Assembly: GCA_964612145.1 (NCBI GenBank)
Contig: CAZTBP010000010.1
Coordinates: forward strand, 62,001-126,000
Length of the DNA stretch: 64,000 nt
Direction: 5' to 3'
Source: JAGNLV01 sp964612145
GTDB lineage: Bacteria; Zixibacteria; MSB-5A5; GN15; FEB-12
This document shows, piece by piece, positions 1 through 8,411 of this stretch; position 1 is the first letter of the stretch, and each line of letters starts with the position of its first letter. The notes beneath the pieces are model-generated. The model did no database searches and was not told the origin of the DNA. It worked only from the letters and a program-made list of their open reading frames with translations. Both the position numbers and the translations under genes were made by a program.

Positions 1-689
1 AGGCGGTGTTTCAGGCTGGCTGCAAGAGGGCCAACGAAACCGTACGAACCTAAAATACCAAGGAAGGTTCCCACCAGGGCCGCAGCCACTTTGTGGCCGA
101 TCTCTTCGGGAGGACCGTCGATCGACGCCATCGTAATTACCACACCGAGAACCGCCGCGACAATACCAAGACCGGGAAGAGCGTCGGCGATAGCTCCCAG
201 CGCGTCCGACGGACGCATCTCTTCTTCATGGAGCGTCTCAATGTCCGATTCCATCAGGTCTTCCAGGTCATGCGGCTGCACCGCACCGGAAATGATGACC
301 CGCATGGTGTCGGCAAAAAACGCGACAGCATGGTGGTTCTTCAGGAATTTGGGGTACCGCTTGAAAATCTCGCTCTCCTCCGGATGCTCGACATGGCTTT
401 CGAGCCCGATCAGGCCGTCCTTACGAGCGACATTGAAGATCTCGAACATCATGACCAGCAGGTCCAGATAGTCCTTCTTCTTCAATCCGCCGCCCATGGC
501 GCCTTTGAGCTGGGCGAAGATCCCCTTGATAACACCGACCGGGGTGGAAATCAAGAGCGCGCCCAATGCTGCACCGCCGATTATGACAACCTCCGACGGC
601 TGATTGAGGGCCAGGATCTGTCCGCCGTGCCAGGTGTAGCCGCCGAGCACCCCGCCCAGTACTATAAGAGCTCCAATGAATATGAACAT
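1..689 (-). CDS. motA: MotA, flagellar motor stator subunit (3' end cut off)
   Basis: Reading the minus strand from the ATG at 687-689 gives an open frame to the window edge (about 229 residues). It begins MFIFIGALIVLGGVLGGY, followed by a glycine-rich second membrane helix near residues 30-50. A cytoplasmic part follows ('NVARKDGLIGLESHVEHP', then 'DALPGLGIVAAVLGVVITM'), and the last transmembrane pair starts just before the edge. This order, and the 'PG(L)GIVAAVLG' segment with a 'GTFLGILGSYG' helix, is diagnostic of MotA rather than ExbB/TolQ. With MotB it forms the ion-conducting stator that drives flagellar rotation in the inner membrane. MotB is not in the window and would be expected beyond position 1. 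No strong ribosome site is visible before the ATG. Confidence 0.9.
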   Translation of the reverse strand, partial: MFIFIGALIVLGGVLGGYTWHGGQILALNQPSEVVIIGGAALGALLISTPVGVIKGIFAQLKGAMGGGLKKKDYLDLLVMMFEIFNVARKDGLIGLESHVEHPEESEIFKRYPKFLKNHHAVAFFADTMRVIISGAVQPHDLEDLMESDIETLHEEEMRPSDALGAIADALPGLGIVAAVLGVVITMASIDGPPEEIGHKVAAALVGTFLGILGSYGFVGPLAASLKHR

Positions 690-980
690 AACTCGTCTGT
701 TCCGTCTTATCTACGCTGTTGATTGTCTTTGCCTGTTCTTTGAGTATGTCGTCAAAAACCACCGGAAGCTAAAGCACCGGACCGCGCTTTGGGATCGGAA
801 TAGGAGCGGATATTATGGGTTTTGACAGTCCACACGCATCGCCTGCACCGGGTTCAAAAAACCGCTTGAACGCCACCGGCGATTTGGCTACCATTGGTCC
901 AATATGAAACAGTCCCGCGGCGAACCGACACTACCGGCCGGTCCGGCGCACCACAATTGACCTTCGACCGAGGAGTTGTT
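690..980. promoter_or_regulatory. Divergent intergenic region between motA and the antiporter
   Basis: 290 bp with no gene; must hold the motA promoter (minus) and the antiporter promoter (plus), but I cannot name confident hexamers. GAGGAG near 970-975 is the antiporter ribosome site. Confidence 0.35.
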
Positions 981-2393
981 GTGCGATTCTTGAACAACCG
1001 ACGGTTCTTCCTGGCGCTGGCCATCGCCGGCGTTTACCTCGTATACAACATAGCCTTTGCCGCTTCCGAGGGCGGCGGCGACCACGGCGACGCGGGCGGC
1101 GGCGGTCACGGCGGCCCGATCCTGCCCGTCCTGCTCGAACTCATTATCATCCTGCTGGCGGCCAAACTTGGCGGCGATGTCTTCGAGCGCATCAAGGCCC
1201 CGGCGGTCCTCGGTGAACTGGTCATGGGTATGCTGATCGGCAACGCCCACCTGATCGGGATCGACATATTCCAGCCCGCCCTCCAGAACGAAAATCTCGT
1301 CCTGATTTTCCAGGTACTCTCCGAAATCGGCGTGATCATCCTCCTGTTTGAGGTCGGCCTCGAATCAACCGTCAAAGAAATGATGCAGGTCGGACTGGCG
1401 TCGTTTATGGTCGCCATCTTCGGTGTCGTCGCGCCGTTCTTCCTCGGCTGGGGCGTGGGGGCATGGTTCCTGCCGAACGAATCGATCTACGTTCACATAT
1501 TCCTCGGCGCCACCCTGACCGCAACCTCGGTCGGCATTACCGCACGGGTTCTCAAGGATGTCGGCAAGATCGACACCCGCGAGGCAAAAATCATCCTCGG
1601 CGCCGCCGTGATCGACGATATCCTCGGACTGGTGATCCTCGCTGTTGTAACCGGGATCATCTCCGCCGTCGGTACTGCCGGCGACGGTATCAGCAGCCTC
1701 GGCATCCTCTGGATTATCGGCAAAGCAGTGCTGTTCATTGCCGGCGCTATTTTGATTGGGCAGTACGTGTTGCCGTACTTTTTCAAGGCCGCTGTGCAGT
1801 TGCGCGGCCAGGGCGTTTTCCTCTCGGCCTGTCTGTTGGTCCTCTTCGTGTTGTCGTGGGCAGCCGGAAAAGCCGGACTGGCGCCCATTGTCGGGGCCTT
1901 TGCCGCCGGCCTGATCCTCGAAGAGATCCATTTCCGCAGCTTTAAGGATGCCGGTGAAAAATCCATCCACGATCTGATCCGGCCACTGGCAATCTTTCTC
2001 GTCCCGATCTTCTTCGTACGCATGGGCATGATGGTTGACCTGACCGCGTTTGGCAAAGTCCACATCCTCGGTTTCGCCGCGGTTCTGACAATCGCTGCTA
2101 TCATCGGTAAACAGGCCTGCTCGCTGGCCATCTTCGATAAAAGAACCAACCGCTTCGCGATCGGGCTGGGGATGATCCCACGCGGCGAGGTCGGGCTCAT
2201 TTTTGCCGGGATCGGCCTGACCCTCTCAATCGAGGGCCACAAGATAATCACTTCCGACACCTACGCCGCGGTCGTAATCATGGTGATCATAACGACACTG
2301 GTAACACCGCCGCTGCTGATCTGGTCAATGCGTCACCAGGGGAGTGTCAAATCGCCGGCGCCGGAAAAACCCGAACCCGACATAGAGCCGTAA
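981..2393 (+). CDS. CPA2-family cation:proton antiporter (Kef/NapA-like)
   Basis: A 470-residue inner-membrane antiporter expected to exchange Na+ or K+ for protons. I start it at the GTG at 981 because GAGGAG lies 5 nt upstream; the frame is also open from 894 but lacks such a site. The start gives a signal-peptide-like N-terminus (RFFLALAIAGVYLVYNIAFA) and a His/Gly-rich periplasmic stretch (GGDHGDAGGGGHGG). About 12 hydrophobic segments follow. Typical CPA2 motifs are visible: 'LFEVGLEST' in an early helix, 'GAAVIDDILGLVIL' with the paired Asp residues that bind the ion, and 'PRGEVGLIFA' near the C-terminus. There is no TrkA-N domain. The stop codon abuts the next gene's ATG (taaatg), so the two are probably co-translated. 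Confidence 0.9.
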   Translation: MRFLNNRRFFLALAIAGVYLVYNIAFAASEGGGDHGDAGGGGHGGPILPVLLELIIILLAAKLGGDVFERIKAPAVLGELVMGMLIGNAHLIGIDIFQPALQNENLVLIFQVLSEIGVIILLFEVGLESTVKEMMQVGLASFMVAIFGVVAPFFLGWGVGAWFLPNESIYVHIFLGATLTATSVGITARVLKDVGKIDTREAKIILGAAVIDDILGLVILAVVTGIISAVGTAGDGISSLGILWIIGKAVLFIAGAILIGQYVLPYFFKAAVQLRGQGVFLSACLLVLFVLSWAAGKAGLAPIVGAFAAGLILEEIHFRSFKDAGEKSIHDLIRPLAIFLVPIFFVRMGMMVDLTAFGKVHILGFAAVLTIAAIIGKQACSLAIFDKRTNRFAIGLGMIPRGEVGLIFAGIGLTLSIEGHKIITSDTYAAVVIMVIITTLVTPPLLIWSMRHQGSVKSPAPEKPEPDIEP

Positions 2394-3266
2394 ATGACCA
2401 TGACCTCCTTTGTCCCGCTGTCACCCGATATGCTCGACTTCCGTCTGGTCGAGGACGACGAGGTCGAACCGGACTGGTTCCTCACCCGCATGCGGGATTA
2501 CATCGCGCTGGAACCCGACGGTTGCTTTGCACTGGTGGAGAGCGGAAGGCCCCTTGGGATGGTTACAACCGTGTGCTATCAGAAAACAGGCTGGATCGGC
2601 TGGCTGTATGTCGTCGAGGCGGAACGGGGCAAAGGGCTGGGCGAACAACTTATGCGGCAGGCGCTCGGCTACTGCATCACCAGGGGCATGCGCTCGATAG
2701 TCCTTGAGGCAGTCGTTGAAGCGGTCAGCCTGTACCGGCGTTGCGGATTCAAGTCACAGTTCCAGACCCAGCACTTTATTGTCGAACCCGGCAATTTTCA
2801 GCCGGCAGCACATGATTCGGTTGCGGTCCACGAGTTCACACCGGAGGACCTTCCCCGGCTGAAATCCCTCGATCAAGCCCTGTTCTCGCAGGATCGGTTC
2901 CGACATTTAGAGGTCCTGACCGCCAACCCGAATTTTGCCGGTTGGGTGGCTGAGTCCGATTCGCAGTCTGTCGGTTATCTATTTTCCACGGCGACCTCCA
3001 AAGGTCGACAGGTCGGACCGCTGGTGGTCGATCCCGATGCGGCGGAGCCCAAAGCAGTACTCTCAGCCCTGTTATCGGCCGCATTGGATACGGATTCGCG
3101 CCCGATGATCATTCGCACGCCGTTGGTCACCGGTGAGCGGTCGATGCCGCTGATAGATCTGGGTGCGATAGCCCGGGATTATTACACCGAGCGGATGTTT
3201 GCCGGGGAGCCGTACCCGGTGGAAGGGGAGGGAGTCTTTTCGCTGGGCTGCCCTGGTAAGGGGTAG
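2394..3266 (+). CDS. Tandem GNAT N-acetyltransferase
   Basis: A 290-residue protein starting directly after the antiporter stop; a second ATG at 2400 is an alternative start. Residues about 10-130 form a GNAT domain. The acetyl-CoA binding motif A is seen as 'VEAERGKGLGEQLMRQAL', followed by 'LEAVVEAVSLYRRCGFKS', the usual C-terminal GNAT strand/helix. The second half (about 135-285) looks like a degenerate second GNAT fold, with 'VGYLFSTATSKGRQVGPLVVDP'. Such two-domain enzymes acetylate small-molecule amines or protein N-termini. The substrate cannot be told from sequence. The tight coupling to the antiporter suggests shared expression. Confidence 0.82.
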   Translation: MTMTSFVPLSPDMLDFRLVEDDEVEPDWFLTRMRDYIALEPDGCFALVESGRPLGMVTTVCYQKTGWIGWLYVVEAERGKGLGEQLMRQALGYCITRGMRSIVLEAVVEAVSLYRRCGFKSQFQTQHFIVEPGNFQPAAHDSVAVHEFTPEDLPRLKSLDQALFSQDRFRHLEVLTANPNFAGWVAESDSQSVGYLFSTATSKGRQVGPLVVDPDAAEPKAVLSALLSAALDTDSRPMIIRTPLVTGERSMPLIDLGAIARDYYTERMFAGEPYPVEGEGVFSLGCPGKG

Positions 3267-3899
3267 GAGGTTGCAGCAGAAAGCTCCGGTCTCACCGATC
3301 GACCTAAAGGGGGGCTCTCTGCACTGTCTATGACGACCGCCTTAAGTCGGCCGCCGAAACGGATATCGATTTCACTGACTGTTCCTGCGATTTTCCCGCG
3401 GTTTTCCTGCCGCTCGGGTTTTTGCTGCGCTCTATCGATTGGAAGCCGAGACAGCTATCGCCGAAGCAGTGCTGATCGTGATCTTAAGAAATGCCTGCGC
3501 AAAAATGGTGGCGGGGCCGCTTTTAAGCGAAGCATTCACGGTCGTGCCGCGAAAGTATCCGAAAAAACCTCAGAATCGGACACGGGGGGAATTTGCCTTC
3601 TCGCTGCCATTACAGCGCCCGTTCAAACGGCGTTGATATTCAGTCACTCAATAATGTCGAGATTTGGCCGATATACCTTATAAGAAGTCAGAGGCTCATC
3701 CTCTGAAATAAAAGGGAGCCGCACCTGGCACTGGAAGACCAGTGTTCGTGGAAGTAGTCTTATTTTACCTTCTCGAATGATCGGGGGCAGTTCACTCGCT
3801 TCTTTCGTATATGGATGAATAGCGGAACCATAGGATTCCGAAGATAGCGCACCTTCAACTGGCAACACCTTCGGATCGCAGGGATCCAACAATTCAGGG
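3267..3899. other. Intergenic region with no convincing gene
   Basis: About 630 bp without a well supported gene. Short frames on either strand here have no ribosome site or recognisable domain. A minus-strand frame (3644-3916, 90 codons) reads as moderately protein-like but overlaps the start of the next gene and has only a distant GAGG. I saw no clear terminator or tRNA. Confidence 0.5.
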
Positions 3900-3914
3900 A
3901 TGTATAGGACGGCC

Positions 3915-5612
3915 ATGGAATCTATAGCCTCGACATCAACAACGAGCAGCGTGTCGGTCGATTCGAATCGCGACAGCTATTCAATTCTGATAGTTGAAGA
4001 TTCCGCACCGGTGATGAAACTGATCGAGCGTGTTCTCACCAAGAGCGGCTTTTCACAGTTACGGACCAGCACGGATGGGCTTTCGGGTCTGGAGGCCGCG
4101 GCAGAGAGCTGCCCGGACCTGGTGATTTCGGACATTCGCATGCCAAATATGTCGGGTGTCGAAATGGCCGAAGCGATCTGCGACGCCCACGGCCCGGTAC
4201 CGTTTATCTTTGTGACCGGCTACACCGACTACTCCGCGCTTTCCCGCGCCATTCGATTGCAGCCGATCGGGTTTTTGGAAAAACCTTTCGAACCGAAGCA
4301 ATTGCAAAGTCTGGTTGAACGGGCGTTCGACCAGCGACAACGGCAGTTGGAGCGTCAGGAAATCGAGCGGCAACTCCGCGACGCGGTGGCGGAAAAGACA
4401 AAAGAACTGGCCTTTCGTTCTGAACGGTTGCTGGCCGAGAAGCAGCTGCTCCAGGGCATTATCGCCGAGGCAAATTTCGGGCTGCTCGCTGTCGACTCCA
4501 ACCGTATCCTTCATGTCGCCAATCGGTTTGCCCTCGATGCGCTCGGCGCACCACAGGAATTGGCCGACAATTATCACGGGCAGCCACTGCGTTCCGTTCT
4601 GAATGATGACAATGATAAGCACTTCGCCTCGCTTTTTGACAAAGTCGTGGCAGAGCGATCGCTACAGGCCATCCAGTATACAAACAAATGCAACGAACGA
4701 AGCCTCCACACCATCGCCTATCCCGTCCTTTTCAGGGACCAGCTTTCGGCCGTTGTCTTCGTCATTCACGACGTCACTGAAAACGAAGTCCTCCAGCGGC
4801 GCCTCCTGCAAACGTCAAAACTGGCTTCAATCGGTGAACTGGCGGCAGGCGTCGCGCATGAAATCAATAACCCGCTCGGGTTTGTTACCAGCAATTGCAA
4901 CAGCCTCACCGAGTATGTTGACACCCTGAGTTCTTATGTCCGCCGTGTCGAAGAGGGCTTGCTCAATGCCGGATTGCCGGTCACGGAGGAGTCGCTGAAG
5001 GCGCTGCGTGAAGAGCTCGATATCGACTTTGTCTTGAGTGATTGTCCCTCACTGCTGAAGGAAACACTGGACGGGCTTTCACGAGTGTCAAAGATTGTCA
5101 TGGACCTTAAGACGTTTGCGCGCGTCGATGCCGATCAGCCGCAGTCAGCCAATGTGAATGACTTGATTAAGGATTCGCTAAACCTGGTGCGCAACGAAAC
5201 CAAGTATAAGGTGAACGTACACACGGACCTCGGCCAATGTCCTGAAATTGCCTGTTACCCCGGTCAGCTGGTCCAGGTGATGACTAATATCTTCGTCAAC
5301 GCCTGTCATGCAACCCCGGAAAAAGGTGACCTCCGGGTGCGTTCTATCCATCGAGGCGAAAAGATTTTTATCGAAATTCAGGATACCGGCACCGGAATAT
5401 CGGAGGATATCCAGGAAAAGATTTTTGATCCGTTCTTTACAACGAAGGACCCGGGAAAGGGGACAGGGATGGGCCTGAGCATTGCCTATGGGATAGTAGA
5501 AAAGCACGGCGGCCGGCTGTCTGTTGACAGCACGATCGGACAAGGGAGTACATTCACCATCGAATTGCCCGTGAAGAGCGGTCTGAATGATGAAAGTGGA
5601 AGAGAGGCCTGA
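3915..5612 (+). CDS. REC-PAS-histidine kinase hybrid
   Basis: About 565 residues. I prefer the ATG at 3915 because AGGA lies 6 nt before it; another in-frame ATG is at 3900. An N-terminal receiver domain shows 'ILIVEDS', the phospho-acceptor Asp in 'VISDIRMPNMSG', the Thr in 'VTGYT' and the Lys in 'EKPF'. A coiled-coil linker, a PAS-like domain ('ANFGLLAVDSNRILHVANRFAL'), a HisKA domain with the phospho-accepting His in 'ELAAGVAHEINNPLG', and a HATPase domain ('NIFVNACHA', 'DTGTGI', 'GTGMGLSIAYG') follow. It is soluble, with no membrane helix. It heads a run of six co-directional signalling genes and probably both receives and passes phosphate within the cassette. Confidence 0.9.
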   Translation: MESIASTSTTSSVSVDSNRDSYSILIVEDSAPVMKLIERVLTKSGFSQLRTSTDGLSGLEAAAESCPDLVISDIRMPNMSGVEMAEAICDAHGPVPFIFVTGYTDYSALSRAIRLQPIGFLEKPFEPKQLQSLVERAFDQRQRQLERQEIERQLRDAVAEKTKELAFRSERLLAEKQLLQGIIAEANFGLLAVDSNRILHVANRFALDALGAPQELADNYHGQPLRSVLNDDNDKHFASLFDKVVAERSLQAIQYTNKCNERSLHTIAYPVLFRDQLSAVVFVIHDVTENEVLQRRLLQTSKLASIGELAAGVAHEINNPLGFVTSNCNSLTEYVDTLSSYVRRVEEGLLNAGLPVTEESLKALREELDIDFVLSDCPSLLKETLDGLSRVSKIVMDLKTFARVDADQPQSANVNDLIKDSLNLVRNETKYKVNVHTDLGQCPEIACYPGQLVQVMTNIFVNACHATPEKGDLRVRSIHRGEKIFIEIQDTGTGISEDIQEKIFDPFFTTKDPGKGTGMGLSIAYGIVEKHGGRLSVDSTIGQGSTFTIELPVKSGLNDESGREA

Positions 5613-5615
5613 GAT

Positions 5616-6173
5616 ATGGAACACGAATCACTGCACTACCGCATGCTTGTTGTTGACGACGAGCCGAATATCCTGACAGCTCTCCGACGGCTGTTTCGGA
5701 AGGACCCACTTGACCTGATCGCCGCCTCGACTGCCGAGGAGGCGCTCGAAACGATCAAGAAGTACAAGATCCATGTTTTGCTGACCGACAACAAAATGCC
5801 CGGCATGGACGGCACGGAGTTGGTGCGAAAAGTCAAAGAGATTTCGCCGGATACCATCCGAATCATGGTCTCGGGGCAGTCGGATATGGAAGCGGTCTTG
5901 TCGGCCGTGAACGACGGCGAGATTTTCCGCTTCATCCAGAAACCATGGAGCGATATCGACCTCAAAATTACCGTGAACCTGGCCATGGCGCATTGTCGCC
6001 TGGTTCATGAAAACTACCGGGCGAAAAAGCGACTCGCCGAAGCAGAGCGTCTGCTGCGCGTGGTCGAAGAGAAGTACCCGGAAGTGTATGAGCACTGTCG
6101 GACGACAACCGATCCGGCAATTCAACAGCCAGTCACCTCCGGCGATGCAGCATACACTTCCTGTAAAAAGTGA
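5616..6173 (+). CDS. Response regulator (RpfG-like receiver, no output domain)
   Basis: 185 residues, 3 nt after the kinase stop. The receiver domain occupies residues about 9-125: 'MLVVDDEPNILTALRR', acceptor Asp in 'LLTDNKMPGMDG', 'SGQSD' and the conserved 'FRFIQKPW' Lys region. The last 60 residues are a charged helix ('KKRLAEAERLLRVVEEKY') without a recognised output domain. The receiver is very like the one in the HD-GYP protein at 7028, so the two may compete for the same kinase or pair with each other. Probably a phosphorelay intermediate or a protein-interaction switch. Confidence 0.87.
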   Translation: MEHESLHYRMLVVDDEPNILTALRRLFRKDPLDLIAASTAEEALETIKKYKIHVLLTDNKMPGMDGTELVRKVKEISPDTIRIMVSGQSDMEAVLSAVNDGEIFRFIQKPWSDIDLKITVNLAMAHCRLVHENYRAKKRLAEAERLLRVVEEKYPEVYEHCRTTTDPAIQQPVTSGDAAYTSCKK

Positions 6174-6183
6174 GGATGCAAGA

Positions 6184-7014
6184 ATGGCACAGGCTGTAGC
6201 AGACGTGGTCGAGCAGCTTTCGGAACTACCACCGTTCCCGAAAGTGACGACGAAGCTTCTTCAATTGCTGGATGACCCGTCAGTGTCGATCGACGGTTTG
6301 GCCCAGATCATTTCTTCCGATCCGTCGCTCGTGGTAAAAGTAATTCACATTGCCAACTCACCGTTCTACATGTGTTCGAAGGAGATAACGAGCGTAAAAG
6401 ATGCCGTCTTCGTTTTGGGGATAACGACGATCAAGAGTATCACCACGGCAATCTCCATTCAAAAGGGGTTCAGTCGTTTCCAACCTCGACCGGACACCTT
6501 CGACCAATATCGCTTCTGGGCTCACTCCTACGCCACAGCTATCGCGGCAAGTAAGATATTGAACACTCAAAGTCGTCAGGCCGCCGACCGCTATTATCTG
6601 GTCGGACTCATCCACGACATCGGCAAACTGATTCAGGCGAACTTCTGGCCCGATAGCTGGGTGACCATCATACGGCACCTGCAAACCAATGGCGGTTCGT
6701 ACGAGGACGCTGAACTGCTCACTTTCAGCACCCCGCATTCCACCCTGACCTCACAGTTGTGTCGAAACTGGGGATTTCCGGAAGATCTGCTCTCAGCTCT
6801 GGATCCATCAAGTGCCTCAGCCAACGACACCGGCCAGATACGGCTGGACACAGGCGTCTTGCAGGCAGCCAATGCCATCGCGGACGAGGCAGGATACCCC
6901 TTCCCGCCCGAAGAGCGGGCTGAACACGAATCCGTGGATCTGGAACCGTTCCAGGCCATCGTTACCACTCTGGACACCGATGTTCGTCACCAGTTAACTA
7001 CTCTTACATCATAG
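6184..7014 (+). CDS. HDOD-domain signalling protein
   Basis: 276 residues starting at the ATG at 6184, which has GTGAGG 8 nt upstream; the frame runs open further upstream inside the previous gene, but without a start site. The HDOD fold is shown by 'LSELPPFPKVTTKLLQLLDDP', 'IISSDPSLVVKVIHIANSPFY' and 'VKDAVFVLGITTIKSI', with an HD-like 'GLIHDIGKLIQANFW'. HDOD proteins are regulatory relatives of HD phosphohydrolases and often act with two-component proteins. Its position between two receivers and next to an HD-GYP gene fits a scaffold or modulator role. Confidence 0.86.
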   Translation: MAQAVADVVEQLSELPPFPKVTTKLLQLLDDPSVSIDGLAQIISSDPSLVVKVIHIANSPFYMCSKEITSVKDAVFVLGITTIKSITTAISIQKGFSRFQPRPDTFDQYRFWAHSYATAIAASKILNTQSRQAADRYYLVGLIHDIGKLIQANFWPDSWVTIIRHLQTNGGSYEDAELLTFSTPHSTLTSQLCRNWGFPEDLLSALDPSSASANDTGQIRLDTGVLQAANAIADEAGYPFPPEERAEHESVDLEPFQAIVTTLDTDVRHQLTTLTS

Positions 7015-7027
7015 TAGGATGCCGGAT

Positions 7028-8371
7028 ATGGAACACGTGCTTTTTGTTGATGACGAACCGCATATCCTGAATGCACTTCGTCGACTCTTTCGCGGCGAGG
7101 ACAACCTTACCTGTCACTTCGCCGGTTCGCCCAGGGAAGCCTTGAGTATTCTCGGTGAGCACCGGATAGTCGTGCTGATATCCGACCACAGAATGCCCCA
7201 GATGACCGGCGCCGAGTTCCTGGCCAGGGTCAAAGAGAGGCGACCCAACACAATCCGGATTATGTTGACGGGCGAAGCCAATCTTCACGACGTTCAAAAG
7301 GCAGTGAACGCAGGGGAAATCTTCCGCTTTGTACTAAAACCATGGGATGACGAGGAACTCAAGCAGACCGTCCGAAGTGCTGTCGAGTATTACACCGTCA
7401 CTGAAACGAACCGAGGCCTTCAGGCGGCCAACCAGCGGCAGACCGCTGAGTTGGTCAAGATGAATGCAACCCTTGAAGAGCGCGTTCGCACCCGGACCGA
7501 GCAGTTGATCGATGCTCTCAACACCGCCCAGGCCGCCAATGAACAACTGCGTGACTCTCTGCAGAAGGGCATAAGAGTCTTCAGTACCCTTATCGAACTG
7601 GCCAGCCCGGATCTCGGCGGTCATTGTCGCCGCGTAGCTGAATACAGTGTTGAAATCTGCCGACGATTGGAATTCGACGACAACCAAACGGACGCCATTG
7701 AGGCGGCCGCCCTGCTGCATGACTGTGGGAAACTGGGCATGCCCCTGTATATGCTGGGCAAGAGTCCCAAAGACTACTCTGAACAGGAACGTGTGCTGTA
7801 TGAGACACACGCCGCGGTTGGCGCCGACCACTTCAAATCCATTGAACAGTATGACGACATCCGGAAGATTATTTCGTGTCATCATGAGCGGTTTGATGGC
7901 ACCGGTTTTCCGCGCCGTTTGAGAGGGCCGAATGTGCCTGTCGGAGCGTATATCGTCGGAATCGCCGATTTATACGATAACCGGAGCGCCCGGGCCGGCG
8001 GCAACGCCGATTTCATTCGAAAAAGGACTTACCAGACGATTGCCGAGGCCGCGAATGAAACTTTTCCGGAGAATATCGTTCATGCGACTCTTGATTTTAT
8101 CAGTGCGCGTCAGGCAGAGGAAGTCGGCGGTGACGCCATTCGCGTGGGGTTAAACGATCTGCGTCCGGGACAAGAACTCGCTACCAAACTGTACACTACA
8201 AGCGGCTCATTGCTGGCGGCCGACGGAGCTGTGCTCACTACCCAGAGCATTAACCGTATCCGGGCGGTCGCGACCGTTGATCCGATCGTTGGCGACATCT
8301 ACATTACCTGGGAAAAGAAACGTCGGACTCGCAGTCAACCCAAAAAGCAGCAACCGACATCGGTAACGTAG
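7028..8371 (+). CDS. REC-HD-GYP response regulator (c-di-GMP phosphodiesterase type)
   Basis: About 447 residues from the ATG at 7028 (AGGA lies 8 nt upstream; an ATG at 7019 sits on top of it). Receiver domain: 'VLFVDDEPHILNALRRLF', Asp in 'LISDHRMPQMTG', 'LTGEAN' and 'FRFVLKPW'. A coiled coil ('LEERVRTRTEQLIDAL') leads to the HD-GYP domain: 'GGHCRRVAEYSVEIC', 'AALLHDCGKLGMP' (HD) and 'ISCHHERFDGTGFP', a GYP motif with Phe for Tyr. About 100 extra C-terminal residues follow. RpfG-type proteins hydrolyse c-di-GMP when phosphorylated. This is the most likely output of the cassette. Confidence 0.9.
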   Translation: MEHVLFVDDEPHILNALRRLFRGEDNLTCHFAGSPREALSILGEHRIVVLISDHRMPQMTGAEFLARVKERRPNTIRIMLTGEANLHDVQKAVNAGEIFRFVLKPWDDEELKQTVRSAVEYYTVTETNRGLQAANQRQTAELVKMNATLEERVRTRTEQLIDALNTAQAANEQLRDSLQKGIRVFSTLIELASPDLGGHCRRVAEYSVEICRRLEFDDNQTDAIEAAALLHDCGKLGMPLYMLGKSPKDYSEQERVLYETHAAVGADHFKSIEQYDDIRKIISCHHERFDGTGFPRRLRGPNVPVGAYIVGIADLYDNRSARAGGNADFIRKRTYQTIAEAANETFPENIVHATLDFISARQAEEVGGDAIRVGLNDLRPGQELATKLYTTSGSLLAADGAVLTTQSINRIRAVATVDPIVGDIYITWEKKRRTRSQPKKQQPTSVT

Positions 8372-8411
8372 TCAGGTCGACTCTTTCTTGCAATACAAAA
8401 ACGAGGTTATC

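Noticed and set aside
3330..3683. Plus-strand frame of 117 codons
   Set aside because: Arg/Ser-rich, no ribosome site, no domain; looks like chance in GC-rich DNA.
3644..3916. Minus-strand frame of 90 codons
   Set aside because: Protein-like in places but overlaps the kinase start, and its only ribosome-like site is 12 nt away; not supported enough to call.
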